Notes under the pieces: generated by a model | What the model was told of the DNA's origin: nothing | Database searches by the model: none | Seen by the model: the letters and a program-made list of their open reading frames with translations, nothing else | Translations under genes and position numbers: made by a program | Source: Rhodovulum steppense | GTDB taxonomy: Bacteria > Pseudomonadota > Alphaproteobacteria > Rhodobacterales > Rhodobacteraceae | NCBI RefSeq assembly: GCF_004339675.1 | Contig: NZ_SLVM01000020.1 | Coordinates: forward strand, 1-58,899 | Length of the DNA: 58,899 bases | Reading direction: 5' to 3' | Shown: positions 36,788-45,622 of the stretch, in pieces | Layout: each line of letters starts with the position of its first letter | Position numbering within the stretch: the first letter of the stretch is position 1

Positions 36788-37828
36788 TTACCGCTCTACC
36801 CGCCAGTGCAGGGGGAAGCCGGGGTCGAACAGCGTCACCGGCCCGACACCCGTCGCGATCTTGTCGGGGAAGGCCACGGGGGCGCCCTTGACCAGCGTGA
36901 TCGTTTCGGCGTTCGGTGCAAGGCGGTAGAAGGCCGGGCCGTTCAGGGAGGCGAACGCCTCCAGCCGGTCCAGCGCGCCTTCGCGCTCGAACACTTCCGC
37001 CAGGCAGGACAGCGTGTTGGTCGCCGAGAAGATGCCGGCGCAACCGCAGGCCGATTCCTTGGTCGGATCGCTGTGCGGGGCGCTGTCCGTGCCGAGGAAG
37101 AACCGGGCGTCGCCCGATGTGGCGGCGGCCACCAGGGCGTCGCGGTGGCGCGCGCGCTTGGCCACCGGCAGGCAGTAGTAATGCGGCTTGATCCCGCCGA
37201 CCAGGATATGGTTGCGGGTGATGATCAGGTGATGCGTGGTGATCGTCGCGCCCAGATCGGCCGCGTTTGCCTTGACATAGTCCACCCCGTCGGCGGTGGT
37301 CAGATGCTCCATCACCACGCGCAGCCCCGGCACCGCCCGGCGGATCGGGTCCAGCACGCGGTCGATGAACACCGCCTCGCGGTCGAAGATGTCCACCTCG
37401 GGGTCGGTCACCTCGCCATGCACGCAAAGCGGGCAGCCGATCTCGGCCATCTTCTCCAGCACGCCGCGGACCTTGTCGAAATCCGTCACCCCCGAGGCCG
37501 AGTTCGTCGTCGCCCCCGCGGGGTAGAGTTTGACCGCCGTCACCAGGCCGCTGGCATGGGCGGCGGCCACGTCCTGCGGGTCGGTCTCTTCGGTCAGATA
37601 CAGCGTCATCAGCGGCGTGAAGGCCATATCCTCGGGCAGTGCGGCGAGGATTCGCGCCCGGTAATCGGCCGCGTCCTGCGCCGTGACCACCGGCGGCACC
37701 AGGTTCGGCATGATGATCGCGCGGGCGAAGTCGCGCGCCGTCTCTGGCAGGACGCCCGCCAGCATGGCGCCGTCGCGCAGATGCAGGTGCCAGTCGTCGG
37801 GGCGGCGGATCGTGAGGCGCTGTGTCAT
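36788..37828 (-). CDS. pyrC: dihydroorotase (class II)
   Basis: A 346-aa zinc enzyme cyclising carbamoyl-aspartate to dihydroorotate. The metal motif HLHLRD appears near residue 16. The carboxylated Lys is in [13 protein letters not shown], with metal His residues in CVHGEVTD and MEHLTT and the catalytic Asp in LGTDSAPH. The start at 37828 ([14 protein letters not shown]) is preferred to the open frame from 37855. It forms a pyrC-pyrE unit. Confidence 0.95.
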   Translation of the reverse strand: MTQRLTIRRPDDWHLHLRDGAMLAGVLPETARDFARAIIMPNLVPPVVTAQDAADYRARILAALPEDMAFTPLMTLYLTEETDPQDVAAAHASGLVTAVKLYPAGATTNSASGVTDFDKVRGVLEKMAEIGCPLCVHGEVTDPEVDIFDREAVFIDRVLDPIRRAVPGLRVVMEHLTTADGVDYVKANAADLGATITTHHLIITRNHILVGGIKPHYYCLPVAKRARHRDALVAAATSGDARFFLGTDSAPHSDPTKESACGCAGIFSATNTLSCLAEVFEREGALDRLEAFASLNGPAFYRLAPNAETITLVKGAPVAFPDKIATGVGPVTLFDPGFPLHWRVER

Positions 37829-37994
37829 GGGCTGCGCGATACACAATCGCCGCACGGCTTTCCAGTGGCGATCACGACGCCTGCGTGCGAATCGCAGCGC
37901 CGGGGCAGGGGCGAACCGCGAAAGGCTGAAGATCCGGTTGAGATTTCACGCCCCCGCTGCCCGCTGGGTGCAAGGCAGGCTTTGCCAGCGGGCA

Positions 37995-38024
37995 TTGGTC
38001 ATGTCAGCGCGTCTGCCCTAAATT
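37995..38024 (+). promoter_or_regulatory. possible promoter of the DUF1127 gene
   Basis: TTGGTC (37995-38000) and TAAATT (38019-38024) are separated by 18 bp and lie ~50 bp upstream of the DUF1127 start. This is a reasonable but imperfect -35/-10 pair, offered as a low-confidence candidate. Confidence 0.3.
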
Positions 38025-38072
38025 GACGATCATGGGAGGAAACATCTGTGAATCGACAGGAGTTTCCAGAAG

Positions 38073-38279
38073 ATGGCACTTGCAGTTACCGCGATCACCG
38101 GTCGCACCGGCTCGATCCTCTCCACCCTCCTCGATGTGCTTGTCCGGGTGATGGAACACCACCCCCGCACCCGCCAGATCGAGCGGTTGAACGCGCTCAG
38201 CGACGAGGATCTCGCCGCGCGCGGATTGACCCGTCAGGACGTCGTGCGCCACATCTTCCGCGACCGCTATTATCTCTGA
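38073..38279 (+). CDS. DUF1127 domain mini-protein
   Basis: A 68-aa basic protein ending in the DUF1127 module: RQIERLNALSDEDLAARGLTRQDVVRHIF. AGGAG precedes the ATG by 10 nt. In Rhodobacter sphaeroides, DUF1127 proteins such as CcaF1 are stress-induced RNA-binding proteins encoded just upstream of anti-SD sRNAs (from memory). No such hairpins follow this copy; a comparable pair lies 3.8 kb away at 42075. RNA binding here is inference. Confidence 0.88.
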   Translation: MALAVTAITGRTGSILSTLLDVLVRVMEHHPRTRQIERLNALSDEDLAARGLTRQDVVRHIFRDRYYL

Positions 38280-38310
38280 GCGCGGTCGTGCCGCCTGCGG
38301 CTTCAGGCCG

Positions 38311-39531
38311 TCAGAAGAACGCCTGAAGCCCGGTCTGCGCCCGCCCCAGGATCAGCGCGTGGATGTCATGCGTACCCTCGTAGGTGTTCACCGTCTCGAG
38401 GTTCAGCATGTGGCGCATCACCGGAAAACTGTCGGAGATCCCGTTGCCGCCATGCATGTCGCGCGCCGCCCGCGCGATCTCCAGCGCCTTGCCGCAATTG
38501 TTGCGCTTGACGAGGCTGATCATCTCGGGCGCCGCGCGCCCCTCGTCCATCAACCGGCCGACCTGAAGGCAGGCGTGCAAGCCCAGTGAAATCTCGGTCT
38601 GCATGTCGGCAAGCTTCTTCTGGTAGAGTTGCGTGCCTGCCAACGGCTTGTCGAACTGGCGCCGATCCAGCCCATAGGCGCGCGCCGCATGCCAGCAGGC
38701 CTCGGCCGCGCCCAGCACCCCCCAGGCGATGCCATAGCGCGCCCGGTTGAGGCAGCCGAACGGCCCCTTCAGACCCTCGACGCCCGGCAACAGCGCATTC
38801 TCGCCGACCTCGACGCCCTCCATCACGATCTCGCCCGTGGGCGAGGCGCGCAGGCTCAGCTTGCCCTCGATCTTCGGGGCCGACAGACCCGCCATGCCCT
38901 TTTCCAGCACGAAGCCGCGGATCTTGCCGCCATGGGCCTCGGACTTCGCCCAGACCACGAAGACATCGGCGAAGGGGGCGTTCGATATCCAGGTCTTGGT
39001 GCCGGTCAGCCGATAGCCGCCCGCGACCTTCTCGGCCCGTGTCTTCATCCCGGCGGGGTCGCTGCCCGCATCGGGTTCGGTCAGCCCGAAACAGCCGATC
39101 AGTTCGCCCCGCGCAAGACCGGGCAGATAGCGCTGGCGCTGCGCCTCGGTGCCGTAGGCGAAGATCGGATAGATCACCAGCGAGGATTGCACGCTCATCA
39201 TCGAGCGATAGCCCGAATCCACCCGCTCGATCTCGCGCGCGATCAGCCCGTAGGTCACATAGGAGGCACCAAGCCCGCCAAGGGCCTCGGGCAGGGTCAC
39301 GCCCAACAGGCCCGCTTGCCCCATCTCGGCGAAAAGCTCGGGCTCGGCCCGTTCCTCGCGAAAGGCCATCGTCACGCGGGGCTGCAGCCGGTCACGGGCG
39401 AAGGCCCGTGCCGCGTCGCGCAACATCCGCTCGTCCTCGTCCAGCCGATCCTCCAGCCGCAACGCGTCCTGCCAGTCGAACCGGGCCAGATCCGGGGCAT
39501 CCTTCGGGGTCAGGGGCAGGGCGCCTTCCAT
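38311..39531 (-). CDS. gcdH: acyl-CoA dehydrogenase, glutaryl-CoA dehydrogenase type
   Basis: A 406-aa FAD enzyme. Segments characteristic of glutaryl-CoA dehydrogenase are [17 protein letters not shown] at the start, [54 protein letters not shown] and the catalytic Glu in [17 protein letters not shown]. It oxidatively decarboxylates glutaryl-CoA to crotonyl-CoA in lysine/tryptophan or aromatic degradation. It is divergent from the MoxR gene and otherwise alone. Confidence 0.92.
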   Translation of the reverse strand: MEGALPLTPKDAPDLARFDWQDALRLEDRLDEDERMLRDAARAFARDRLQPRVTMAFREERAEPELFAEMGQAGLLGVTLPEALGGLGASYVTYGLIAREIERVDSGYRSMMSVQSSLVIYPIFAYGTEAQRQRYLPGLARGELIGCFGLTEPDAGSDPAGMKTRAEKVAGGYRLTGTKTWISNAPFADVFVVWAKSEAHGGKIRGFVLEKGMAGLSAPKIEGKLSLRASPTGEIVMEGVEVGENALLPGVEGLKGPFGCLNRARYGIAWGVLGAAEACWHAARAYGLDRRQFDKPLAGTQLYQKKLADMQTEISLGLHACLQVGRLMDEGRAAPEMISLVKRNNCGKALEIARAARDMHGGNGISDSFPVMRHMLNLETVNTYEGTHDIHALILGRAQTGLQAFF

Positions 39532-39655
39532 CGTGATTTCTCCTTCCGGGCTGTGCCCGAGGCTTAGCGCGTCCCGCCGCGCCGGGCAATCTTCGCCATC
39601 CCGGCGCTTGACCGTCGCCCGCGCCCATGCAGTTCTAGGCGTAGGGAGGATGCGG

Positions 39656-40582
39656 ATGGACAGGACAGGACCAGGCTCGATCGACGAGGTTCAACAGCTG
39701 CTTGCCGGACAGGATTATGTCTGCGGGCGGGCGCTTGCGACCGTCGCCTTTCTGTCGCTCCGCCTGGGCAAGCCGCTCTTTCTCGAAGGCGAGCCCGGCA
39801 CCGGCAAGACCGAGATCGCCAAGGCGCTGGCCGCAGCACTTGGCCGCCGGCTGATCCGGCTGCAATGCTATGAAGGGCTCGATGCCGCCTCGGCCGTCTG
39901 CGACTGGAACTTCGCCGCGCAGATGATCGCGATCCGCACCGCCGAGGCGATGGGTTTCGAGGGCGCGGGCGCCGACCGGACCGCACTGAAGGACGAGCTT
40001 TTCTCGGACGAATACCTGATCGAACGCCCGCTGCTCCAGGCCATGCGTCCCCAGGTCGAGGGGCCGCCGGTGCTGCTGATCGACGAGCTCGACCGCACCG
40101 ACGAACCCTTCGAGGCCTTCCTGCTCGAAGCGCTCAGCGATTTCCAGGTCACCATCCCCGAACTTGGCACGATCAAGGCCCCGCACCCCCCGATAGTGGT
40201 CATCACCTCGAACCGCACCCGCGAGGTGCATGACGCGCTGAAGCGGCGCTGCCTCTATCACTGGGTCGACTACCCCGATTTCCAGCGCGAACTCGACATC
40301 CTGCATGCCCGCGCCCCCGAAGCGGCCGAAACGCTGAGCCGCGAGATCGTTGCCTTCGTCCAGAAACTGCGCAGCGAAGACCTGTTCAAGAAACCCGGCG
40401 TCGCCGAAACCATCGACTGGGCGAAATGCCTGCTTGCGCTCGACGTGATCGACCTGTCGCCCCAGGTCATCGCCGACACGATCGGGGCGCTTCTGAAATA
40501 CCAGGACGACATCCAGAAGATCGAGGGCTCCGAGGCGAAACGCCTGCTCGACCAGGTCCGCGCGGAACTGGCGCCTGCCTGA
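39656..40582 (+). CDS. MoxR/CoxD-like AAA+ ATPase
   Basis: A 308-aa MoxR-family ATPase. Walker A is [18 protein letters not shown], Walker B is [19 protein letters not shown], and there is a sensor [19 protein letters not shown]. In CODH operons the CoxD homologue works with the VWA protein CoxE in maturing the [CuSMoO2] centre (known for Afipia/Oligotropha). AGGAGG-like sequence ends 6 nt before the ATG at 39656 and overlaps the ATG at 39650, so the later start is preferred. The VWA gene follows after 97 bp. Confidence 0.9.
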   Translation: MDRTGPGSIDEVQQLLAGQDYVCGRALATVAFLSLRLGKPLFLEGEPGTGKTEIAKALAAALGRRLIRLQCYEGLDAASAVCDWNFAAQMIAIRTAEAMGFEGAGADRTALKDELFSDEYLIERPLLQAMRPQVEGPPVLLIDELDRTDEPFEAFLLEALSDFQVTIPELGTIKAPHPPIVVITSNRTREVHDALKRRCLYHWVDYPDFQRELDILHARAPEAAETLSREIVAFVQKLRSEDLFKKPGVAETIDWAKCLLALDVIDLSPQVIADTIGALLKYQDDIQKIEGSEAKRLLDQVRAELAPA

Positions 40583-40600
40583 CGCGAACCGGCCTGTTCT

Positions 40601-40660
40601 TCTTCTGGCCGGAAATATCCTCGGGGGGGCCGGGGGGCAGACGGCCCCCCCGGCCTCTCC
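40601..40660 (+). repeat. dispersed GC-rich intergenic element, copy C
   Basis: TTCTTCTTCTGGCCGGAAA is followed by TATCC and a G/C-run hairpin (GGCCGGGGGGC-AGAC-GGCCCCCC). It shares its core with copies at 505-590 and 31460-31533. It sits between the MoxR and VWA genes and could attenuate transcription there. Confidence 0.55.
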
Positions 40661-40679
40661 ACCAGAGCCGAGGCCGCGA

Positions 40680-41936
40680 ATGGCAGATCTGCACACGCTC
40701 GATATCCCCGATGACGGCAAGCTGTCGCACAACATCGTCCATTTCGCGCGCGCCCTGCGAAAGGCGGGCCTGCCCGTCGGCCCCGGCCGGGTGATCGACG
40801 CGGTCCGCGCGGTCGAGGCGGCGGGGTTCTCGCAGCGCGCGGATTTCTACCACACGCTTGCCGCCTGCTTTCTCTCGCGCCCCGAGCACCGGCAGGTCTA
40901 TGACCAGGTGTTCCGGCTTTACTGGCGCGATCCGCGGTTTCTCGAACACATGATGAGCCTGATGCTGCCCTCGGTGCGGGGCGTGGCCGAGGAACGGACC
41001 GCGAAGGCTGCCGAGAAACGCGCCGCCGAGGCCCTGCTCGACGGGGTCGAGCGTGACCTTCCCGAACCGCGGGACTCGCCAGCCGACGAGGTCGAGATCG
41101 ACGCCAGCCAGACCCATTCGGGTCGCGAACGGCTGAAGACGCTGGATTTCGAGCAGATGAGCACCGCCGAGATCGCCGAGGCACGGCGCATGCTGGCCCG
41201 TCTCAGCCTGCCGGTGAAGCCGCTGGTCTCGCGCCGCACCCGCGCCGACCGGCATGGCCGGATGCCCGACTGGCGCGCGACGATGCGCAACGCCCTGCGC
41301 CGCGGTGGCGAGTTCAGCGAGCTGTCGATGAAGAACCGGCGCAGCCGCTGGCCGAATCTGGTGATGCTTTGCGACATCTCGGGCTCGATGTCGCAATATT
41401 CGCGCATGGTGCTGCATTTCCTGCACGCGGTCGCCAATGAAAAGGGGGCGGGCTGGGCGAAGGTGCACGCCTTCACCTTCGGCACGCGGCTGACCAACAT
41501 CACCCGCCACCTGGCCACCCGCGATGTCGATGCCGCGCTGGCCGCCGCGGGGGCCGAGGCGCAGGATTGGGCGGGCGGCACGCGAATCGCGTCGGCGCTG
41601 CATGTGTTCAACCGCGACTGGTCGCGGCGGGTGCTGGGGCAGGGGGCGGTGGTGCTGCTGATCACCGACGGGCTGGACCGGGACGAGGTGGACACCCTGT
41701 CGCAGGAGATGCAGCGGCTGCACCTGTCGGCCCGCCGCCTGATCTGGATAAACCCGCTGCTGCGCTGGGACGGTTTCGCGCCGAAAGCCCGCGGAATAAG
41801 GGCGATGCTGCCGCATGTCGACTGTTTCCGGGCGGGCCATTCGATCCGCTCGCTCGAAGATCTGGCCCGGGCGATCACGGATGCGGGCGATGCCGGAGAG
41901 CGGGGCCGGATGTTGCTGCAGGTGCGACATTCCTGA
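40680..41936 (+). CDS. CoxE-like VWA domain protein
   Basis: A 418-aa protein with a C-terminal von Willebrand A domain. The MIDAS motif is VMLCDISGSMSQYSRM (DxSxS), with downstream TDGLDRDE. The N-terminal ~180 residues (KLSHNIVHFARALRKAGLP, VGPGRVIDAV) are typical of CoxE. It would act with the adjacent MoxR ATPase as a metal-insertion or sulfuration chaperone for the molybdenum hydroxylase encoded downstream. The stop at 41936 is 4 bp before a perfect FNR box. Confidence 0.9.
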   Translation: MADLHTLDIPDDGKLSHNIVHFARALRKAGLPVGPGRVIDAVRAVEAAGFSQRADFYHTLAACFLSRPEHRQVYDQVFRLYWRDPRFLEHMMSLMLPSVRGVAEERTAKAAEKRAAEALLDGVERDLPEPRDSPADEVEIDASQTHSGRERLKTLDFEQMSTAEIAEARRMLARLSLPVKPLVSRRTRADRHGRMPDWRATMRNALRRGGEFSELSMKNRRSRWPNLVMLCDISGSMSQYSRMVLHFLHAVANEKGAGWAKVHAFTFGTRLTNITRHLATRDVDAALAAAGAEAQDWAGGTRIASALHVFNRDWSRRVLGQGAVVLLITDGLDRDEVDTLSQEMQRLHLSARRLIWINPLLRWDGFAPKARGIRAMLPHVDCFRAGHSIRSLEDLARAITDAGDAGERGRMLLQVRHS

Positions 41937-41940
41937 CCGA

Positions 41941-41954
41941 TTGATCCAGATCAA
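41941..41954 (+). promoter_or_regulatory. perfect FNR/FnrL-type box
   Basis: TTGATCCAGATCAA is a perfect TTGAT-N4-ATCAA palindrome, the consensus for FNR/FnrL/Anr. It lies just after the VWA gene and ~285 bp before the first YeeE/YedE gene, with the candidate sRNA hairpins in between. A transcript starting ~40 bp downstream would include those hairpins. Oxygen control is inferred. Confidence 0.6.
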
Positions 41955-42073
41955 GGCCGCAGCGCAGCATAACCTGCATCCAGCATGCGTCGTTTGCGGC
42001 GATGGGCGCAAGTTCCCGGCGCGTATCGCAAAAAACCGCAGACGGTCCCTGTGTTTTCCCGACGCAGGTTCCC

Positions 42074-42150
42074 GGGCGCCAGAGGGCCCTCCCTCCCTCG
42101 GTGCCGACTTACAGAAACGCCGTGGGTCCTCCCTCCCACGGCGTTTTTCT
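42074..42150 (+). ncRNA. candidate anti-Shine-Dalgarno sRNA: two hairpins with C-rich loops and terminator
   Basis: Hairpin 1 (42075-42105) pairs GGCGCC-GAGGG with CCCTCGGTGCC (one bulge, one G-U) around the 8-nt loop CCCTCCCT. Hairpin 2 (42117-42144) has a perfect 10-bp stem ACGCCGTGGG/CCCACGGCGT around the 8-nt loop TCCTCCCT, followed by TTTTTC. Both loops present CCUCCC, which can pair with Shine-Dalgarno sequences. This is the architecture described for cuckoo/CcsR-type RNAs of Rhodobacter (from memory). The 5' end is unknown; it may reach back to the FNR-box promoter at 41941. Confidence 0.5.
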
Positions 42151-42201
42151 TTGGCGCGGCATCATAGATCTGGATCGGTCCGGTTCACCGTGCCAGAGTT
42201 G

Positions 42202-42219
42202 CATTCGAAATAACGAATG
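42202..42219 (+). promoter_or_regulatory. CATTCG-N6-CGAATG palindrome before the YeeE/YedE genes
   Basis: A perfect 6-bp inverted repeat around AAATAA, 20 bp upstream of the first YeeE/YedE ATG. It contains ATTC-N8-GAAT, the type of site I recall for the sulfide-responsive ArsR-family repressors SqrR/BigR, which control genes of this family. No such repressor gene is in the window. Confidence 0.45.
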
Positions 42220-42238
42220 TCATGAGGGGGACAACTCC

Positions 42239-42781
42239 ATGGTTCTGAACTGGAAGATCGGCGGCCCGCTGTTGGGCGTCGTCTTTTTCCTCGCGGTGCT
42301 GCTGGTGCAGCCGATCGGCGTGTCGACGCAATTCGTCGTGGCCGACGGCATCCTCTGGCAGCAATACGAGCCCGGCATCATCACCCAGACGGACGACGGC
42401 GCCTGGACCTCGTCCAATGCGTATCTCGCGAAATATGCCGACAATGTCGCCAACCCGCTGAACTACGGCTTCATCTTCGTGGCCGCGATGATGGGCGGGG
42501 CGTTGCTGTCCTCGATTGCCTTCGGGCGCATCCCGCTGCGCGAGCGCTTCAGCCCGGCGCTTTGGAGCGCCAATTTTCGCACCGGCTGGATCGGCCGCTG
42601 GGTGATCGCCTTCTTCGGCGGGGTGCTGGTGCTTTATGGCGCCCGGATGGCGGGGGGCTGCACCTCGGGGCACATGATGTCGGGGATGATGCAGACCGCG
42701 GTCTCGGGCTATCTCTTTGCCTTCGGGGCCTTCCTGACGGCATTTCCCACCGCCCGCATGTTGCTGAAGAAGGAGGCCTGA
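42239..42781 (+). CDS. YeeE/YedE family sulfur-transport protein (first of pair)
   Basis: A 180-aa inner-membrane protein with four to five helices and the conserved block VLYGARMAGGCTSGHMMSGM, whose Cys is the substrate-handling residue in YeeE/YedE (thiosulfate or sulfane-sulfur import). GAGGGGG precedes the ATG by 8 nt. The upstream open frame is spurious. The next gene starts after 1 bp, so the two half-size proteins are co-translated, like the PmpA/PmpB split form. It lies inside the CODH cluster, suggesting sulfur supply; that is inference. Confidence 0.88.
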   Translation: MVLNWKIGGPLLGVVFFLAVLLVQPIGVSTQFVVADGILWQQYEPGIITQTDDGAWTSSNAYLAKYADNVANPLNYGFIFVAAMMGGALLSSIAFGRIPLRERFSPALWSANFRTGWIGRWVIAFFGGVLVLYGARMAGGCTSGHMMSGMMQTAVSGYLFAFGAFLTAFPTARMLLKKEA

Positions 42782-42782
42782 G

Positions 42783-43385
42783 ATGGAGATCGCACTCGCA
42801 ATCGGGCTCGGCGCGCTGTTCGGACTGATGCTGGAACGCATCGGCGCCACCGATCCGAACTGGATCGGCCGGATGCTGAACCTGACCAATACCCACCTGA
42901 TGAAAACCATCTTCATGGCAATCGGCACCGCTTCGATCCTGATGTTCGGCGGCCAGATGCTGGGTTTGGTCGAGGTCGGCCACATGTCGGTCAAGGAAAT
43001 CCATGTTGGCGTGCTGCTGGGCGGCGCGATCCTGGGCATCGGCTGGGCCATTGCCGGGTATTGCCCGGGCACCGGGGTCTGTGCGGCGGCGACCGGGCGG
43101 CTTGACGCGCTGTTCTTCATCGCGGGCGGCCTGATCGGCGCAGGGGCCTATGCGCTCAGCTATCCGTTCTGGGAGCAGGTAGGTTTCCTCAACGGCGAGA
43201 AATGGACCATCGGCGAGATCCCGGGGGCCGACTATCCGGCGGTTCTGCCCGGTCTGCCGTTCACGGGTGACATGCTCGGCATCGCCATCGGGATCGCCTT
43301 CATCCTGATCGCGATCCTGTTGCCGCGGCGGCTGGTCGGCAAGGCCGCGCCTGTGACTGACGCGAAGGCCGAACCGGCCGAGTGA
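42783..43385 (+). CDS. YeeE/YedE family sulfur-transport protein (second of pair, DUF6691-like)
   Basis: A 200-aa membrane protein with the signature WAIAGYCPGTGVCAAATGR, containing the conserved Cys of this half, and five hydrophobic segments. A 50-residue loop (LNGEKWTIGEIPGADYPAVLP) sits between the last two. It is paired with the preceding gene (1-bp gap) and followed by a strong terminator at 43407, so the two form their own transcription unit. Confidence 0.88.
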   Translation: MEIALAIGLGALFGLMLERIGATDPNWIGRMLNLTNTHLMKTIFMAIGTASILMFGGQMLGLVEVGHMSVKEIHVGVLLGGAILGIGWAIAGYCPGTGVCAAATGRLDALFFIAGGLIGAGAYALSYPFWEQVGFLNGEKWTIGEIPGADYPAVLPGLPFTGDMLGIAIGIAFILIAILLPRRLVGKAAPVTDAKAEPAE

Positions 43386-43406
43386 GCCCCTCCGATCAGG
43401 GAGGGT

Positions 43407-43438
43407 GGGCGCTGCGGGGAGATCCCGCAGCGCCCTTT
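43407..43438 (+). terminator. terminator after the YeeE/YedE pair
   Basis: GGGCGCTGCGGG and CCCGCAGCGCCC form a perfect 12-bp stem around GAGAT and are followed by TTTCATTTC. It separates the sulfur-transport pair from the xdhC-like gene. Confidence 0.85.
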
Positions 43439-43511
43439 CATTTCTGCGCCGATTCCCTCTGGCGAAGCTTCCCCGCCGCGCCCATTATCCCCCGAGGGAG
43501 GAAGGGCGCGC

Positions 43512-44498
43512 ATGCAGACAGGCGATTTCGACGCGATTCCGGAGACCGCGCTCGACTGGCACCGGGCGGGAAAGGGCGCGGTGCTGGCGACCGTGATCGA
43601 AACCTGGGGCAGCGCACCGCGCCCGGTGGGCAGCCTTTTGGCGATCTCGGGCGAGGGCGGCATGGCGGGGTCCGTTTCGGGCGGCTGCGTCGAGGGCGCG
43701 GTGATCGCCGAGGCGCTGGAGGCGCTGGGCGATGGCCGTCCGCGCCTGCTGGAATTCGGGGTCAGCGATGACGATGCCTTTGCCGTGGGGCTGGCCTGCG
43801 GCGGGCGCATCCGGGTGCTGGTCGAACCCGTGGGCGCGGCCCTGCCCGAGGCGCTGCTGGCCGATCTGGTCGCCGCCCGCGCGGCACGGCGCGCCCTGGC
43901 ATATCTCGTCGATACCGAAAGCTGGGAAAGGCGGCTGGCGGGGCCGGAGGATGCCGACCTAGGGCCGCAGATCGCCGAGCGCATGCGCGCCGACCGCTCG
44001 GGCTTCGAGGGGGCGTGCTTCGTCGCGATCCATAACCCGCCCTTGCGGCTGGCCGTCATCGGCGCCGTTCATATCGCTCAGCCGCTGGTGGCGATGGCGC
44101 GGCTTGCCGGGTTCGCGCCCGTGCTGATCGACCCGCGTCCCGCTTTCGGTTCGGCCGAGCGGTTCCCGGGCGAGACCATCCTTGACGACTGGCCCGATGC
44201 CGCACTTGTCGCCCATGGGCTTGATGCGCGCACGGCGGTCGTGACGCTGACCCATGATCCCAAGCTGGACGATCCCGCGATCCTGGCCGCGCTGGGCTCG
44301 GACGTCTTCTATCTGGGCTGCCTCGGGTCGCCCCGGACCCATGCGAAACGGGTCGAGCGGCTACAGGCGGCGGGCGTCCCGGCAGAGCGGATCGCCCGCA
44401 TTCATGCACCCGTGGGCCTGGATATCGGCGCGCGCAGCCCGGCCGAGATCGCGGTTTCGATCATGGCCCAGATCGTCGCGACGCTGAGGACGGGCTGA
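43512..44498 (+). CDS. XdhC/CoxF-like molybdenum cofactor maturation protein
   Basis: A 328-aa XdhC family protein. The N-terminal XdhC/CoxI domain has TWGSAPRPVGSLLAISG and GSVSGGCVEGAVIAEAL. The C-terminal Rossmann domain has FYLGCLGSPRTHAKR and HAPVGLDIGARSPAEIAVSI. XdhC proteins bind Mo cofactor and help sulfurate and insert it into xanthine-oxidase-family enzymes. GGGAGGAAGG precedes the ATG. Its stop overlaps the next gene's ATG (TGATG). Confidence 0.92.
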   Translation: MQTGDFDAIPETALDWHRAGKGAVLATVIETWGSAPRPVGSLLAISGEGGMAGSVSGGCVEGAVIAEALEALGDGRPRLLEFGVSDDDAFAVGLACGGRIRVLVEPVGAALPEALLADLVAARAARRALAYLVDTESWERRLAGPEDADLGPQIAERMRADRSGFEGACFVAIHNPPLRLAVIGAVHIAQPLVAMARLAGFAPVLIDPRPAFGSAERFPGETILDDWPDAALVAHGLDARTAVVTLTHDPKLDDPAILAALGSDVFYLGCLGSPRTHAKRVERLQAAGVPAERIARIHAPVGLDIGARSPAEIAVSIMAQIVATLRTG

Positions 44499-45496
44499 TG
44501 CGCTTCGGCCCTGTGGCGCCTGACGAGGCCGAGGGGGCCATTCTGGCCCATTCGCTGCGCGTCGGCGGGCGGATGCTGAAGAAGGGCCTCGTGCTCGGGA
44601 GGGCCGAGATCGCCGCGCTGACCGCGGCGGGCATCACGCGGATCACCGTCGCCCGGCCGGATCCCGCCGATGTGGCCGAAGACGCGGCCGCCGCGCGCCT
44701 TGCGCGCGCGCTGGTGCCCGACCCGGCGGCGGCGGGGCTGCGGATCGGTGCGGCGGCGCGGGGGCGGGTCAACCTGCATGCGGATTGCGCGGGACTCGTG
44801 GGGCTGGATGCCGAGGCGATCCACGCCCTGAACCGAATCGACCCCAGCGTGACGCTTGCCACGCTTGCGCCGCTAACCCGGGTCACGCCGGGGCTTCTGG
44901 TCGGCACGGTCAAGATCATTCCCTATGCGGTGCCCGGCGCGGCCCTTGAGGCCGCCTGTGCCGCCGCGCCGGGCGCGATCCGCGTGCATGGGGTGACGCG
45001 CCGGACCGCGGGGCTGATCCTGTCCGAGGTGGCGGGCCAGAAACCGGGAATGAGCGAAAAGGGGCGCGCGGCGTTAGAGACCCGCCTGAGGGCGCTGGGC
45101 ATGACGCTTGCCGCGGTCGCCATCGTCCCGCACGAGACCGCCGCCATGGCCGCGGCGCTGAGCGCATTGCCGGGTGAGATCGCGCTGATCCTGACCGGCT
45201 CGGCCACTTCAGACCCCGAGGATACCGGCCCGGCTTCGGTGCGTGCGGCGGGCGGCACGGTCACGCGCTTCGGCATGCCGGTCGATCCGGGCAACCTGCT
45301 GTTCCTGGGCGAACAGGGCGGGCGGCCGGTGATCGGCCTGCCGGGATGTGCCCGCAGCCCTGCCCTGAACGGGGCGGACTGGGTGCTGGAACGGATCGCC
45401 TGCGGGCTGGGCATCGGCCCGGACGAGATTGCTGCGATGGGGGTGGGGGGGCTTTTGAAGGAGATCCCGTCGCGGCCGCAACCGCGCGAGGGCTGA
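44498..45496 (+). CDS. MoeA/CinA-like molybdopterin-binding protein
   Basis: A 332-aa protein resembling the molybdopterin-binding (MoCF) fold: PDEAEGAILAHSLRVGGRML at the start, a middle domain, and a C-terminal IALILTGSATSDPEDTGP followed by PGNLLFLGEQGGRPVIGLPG. It lacks the full four-domain MoeA length (~400 aa). It is translationally coupled to the xdhC-like gene and lies upstream of coxSLM, so a role in Mo cofactor (possibly MCD) handling for the dehydrogenase is likely but inferred. A 126-bp gap follows. Confidence 0.82.
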   Translation: MRFGPVAPDEAEGAILAHSLRVGGRMLKKGLVLGRAEIAALTAAGITRITVARPDPADVAEDAAAARLARALVPDPAAAGLRIGAAARGRVNLHADCAGLVGLDAEAIHALNRIDPSVTLATLAPLTRVTPGLLVGTVKIIPYAVPGAALEAACAAAPGAIRVHGVTRRTAGLILSEVAGQKPGMSEKGRAALETRLRALGMTLAAVAIVPHETAAMAAALSALPGEIALILTGSATSDPEDTGPASVRAAGGTVTRFGMPVDPGNLLFLGEQGGRPVIGLPGCARSPALNGADWVLERIACGLGIGPDEIAAMGVGGLLKEIPSRPQPREG

Positions 45497-45622
45497 GGCC
45501 CGGATTCGCCTGGCTCCGCCTGCCCTATTCGACGCGAAGGCTAGACCAGAGCATGCGCAAATCAACGGTTCTCAAACCCTGTTCCCCATGCTTTACTCGG
45601 CCCGGATAAAGGGAGGATATCG

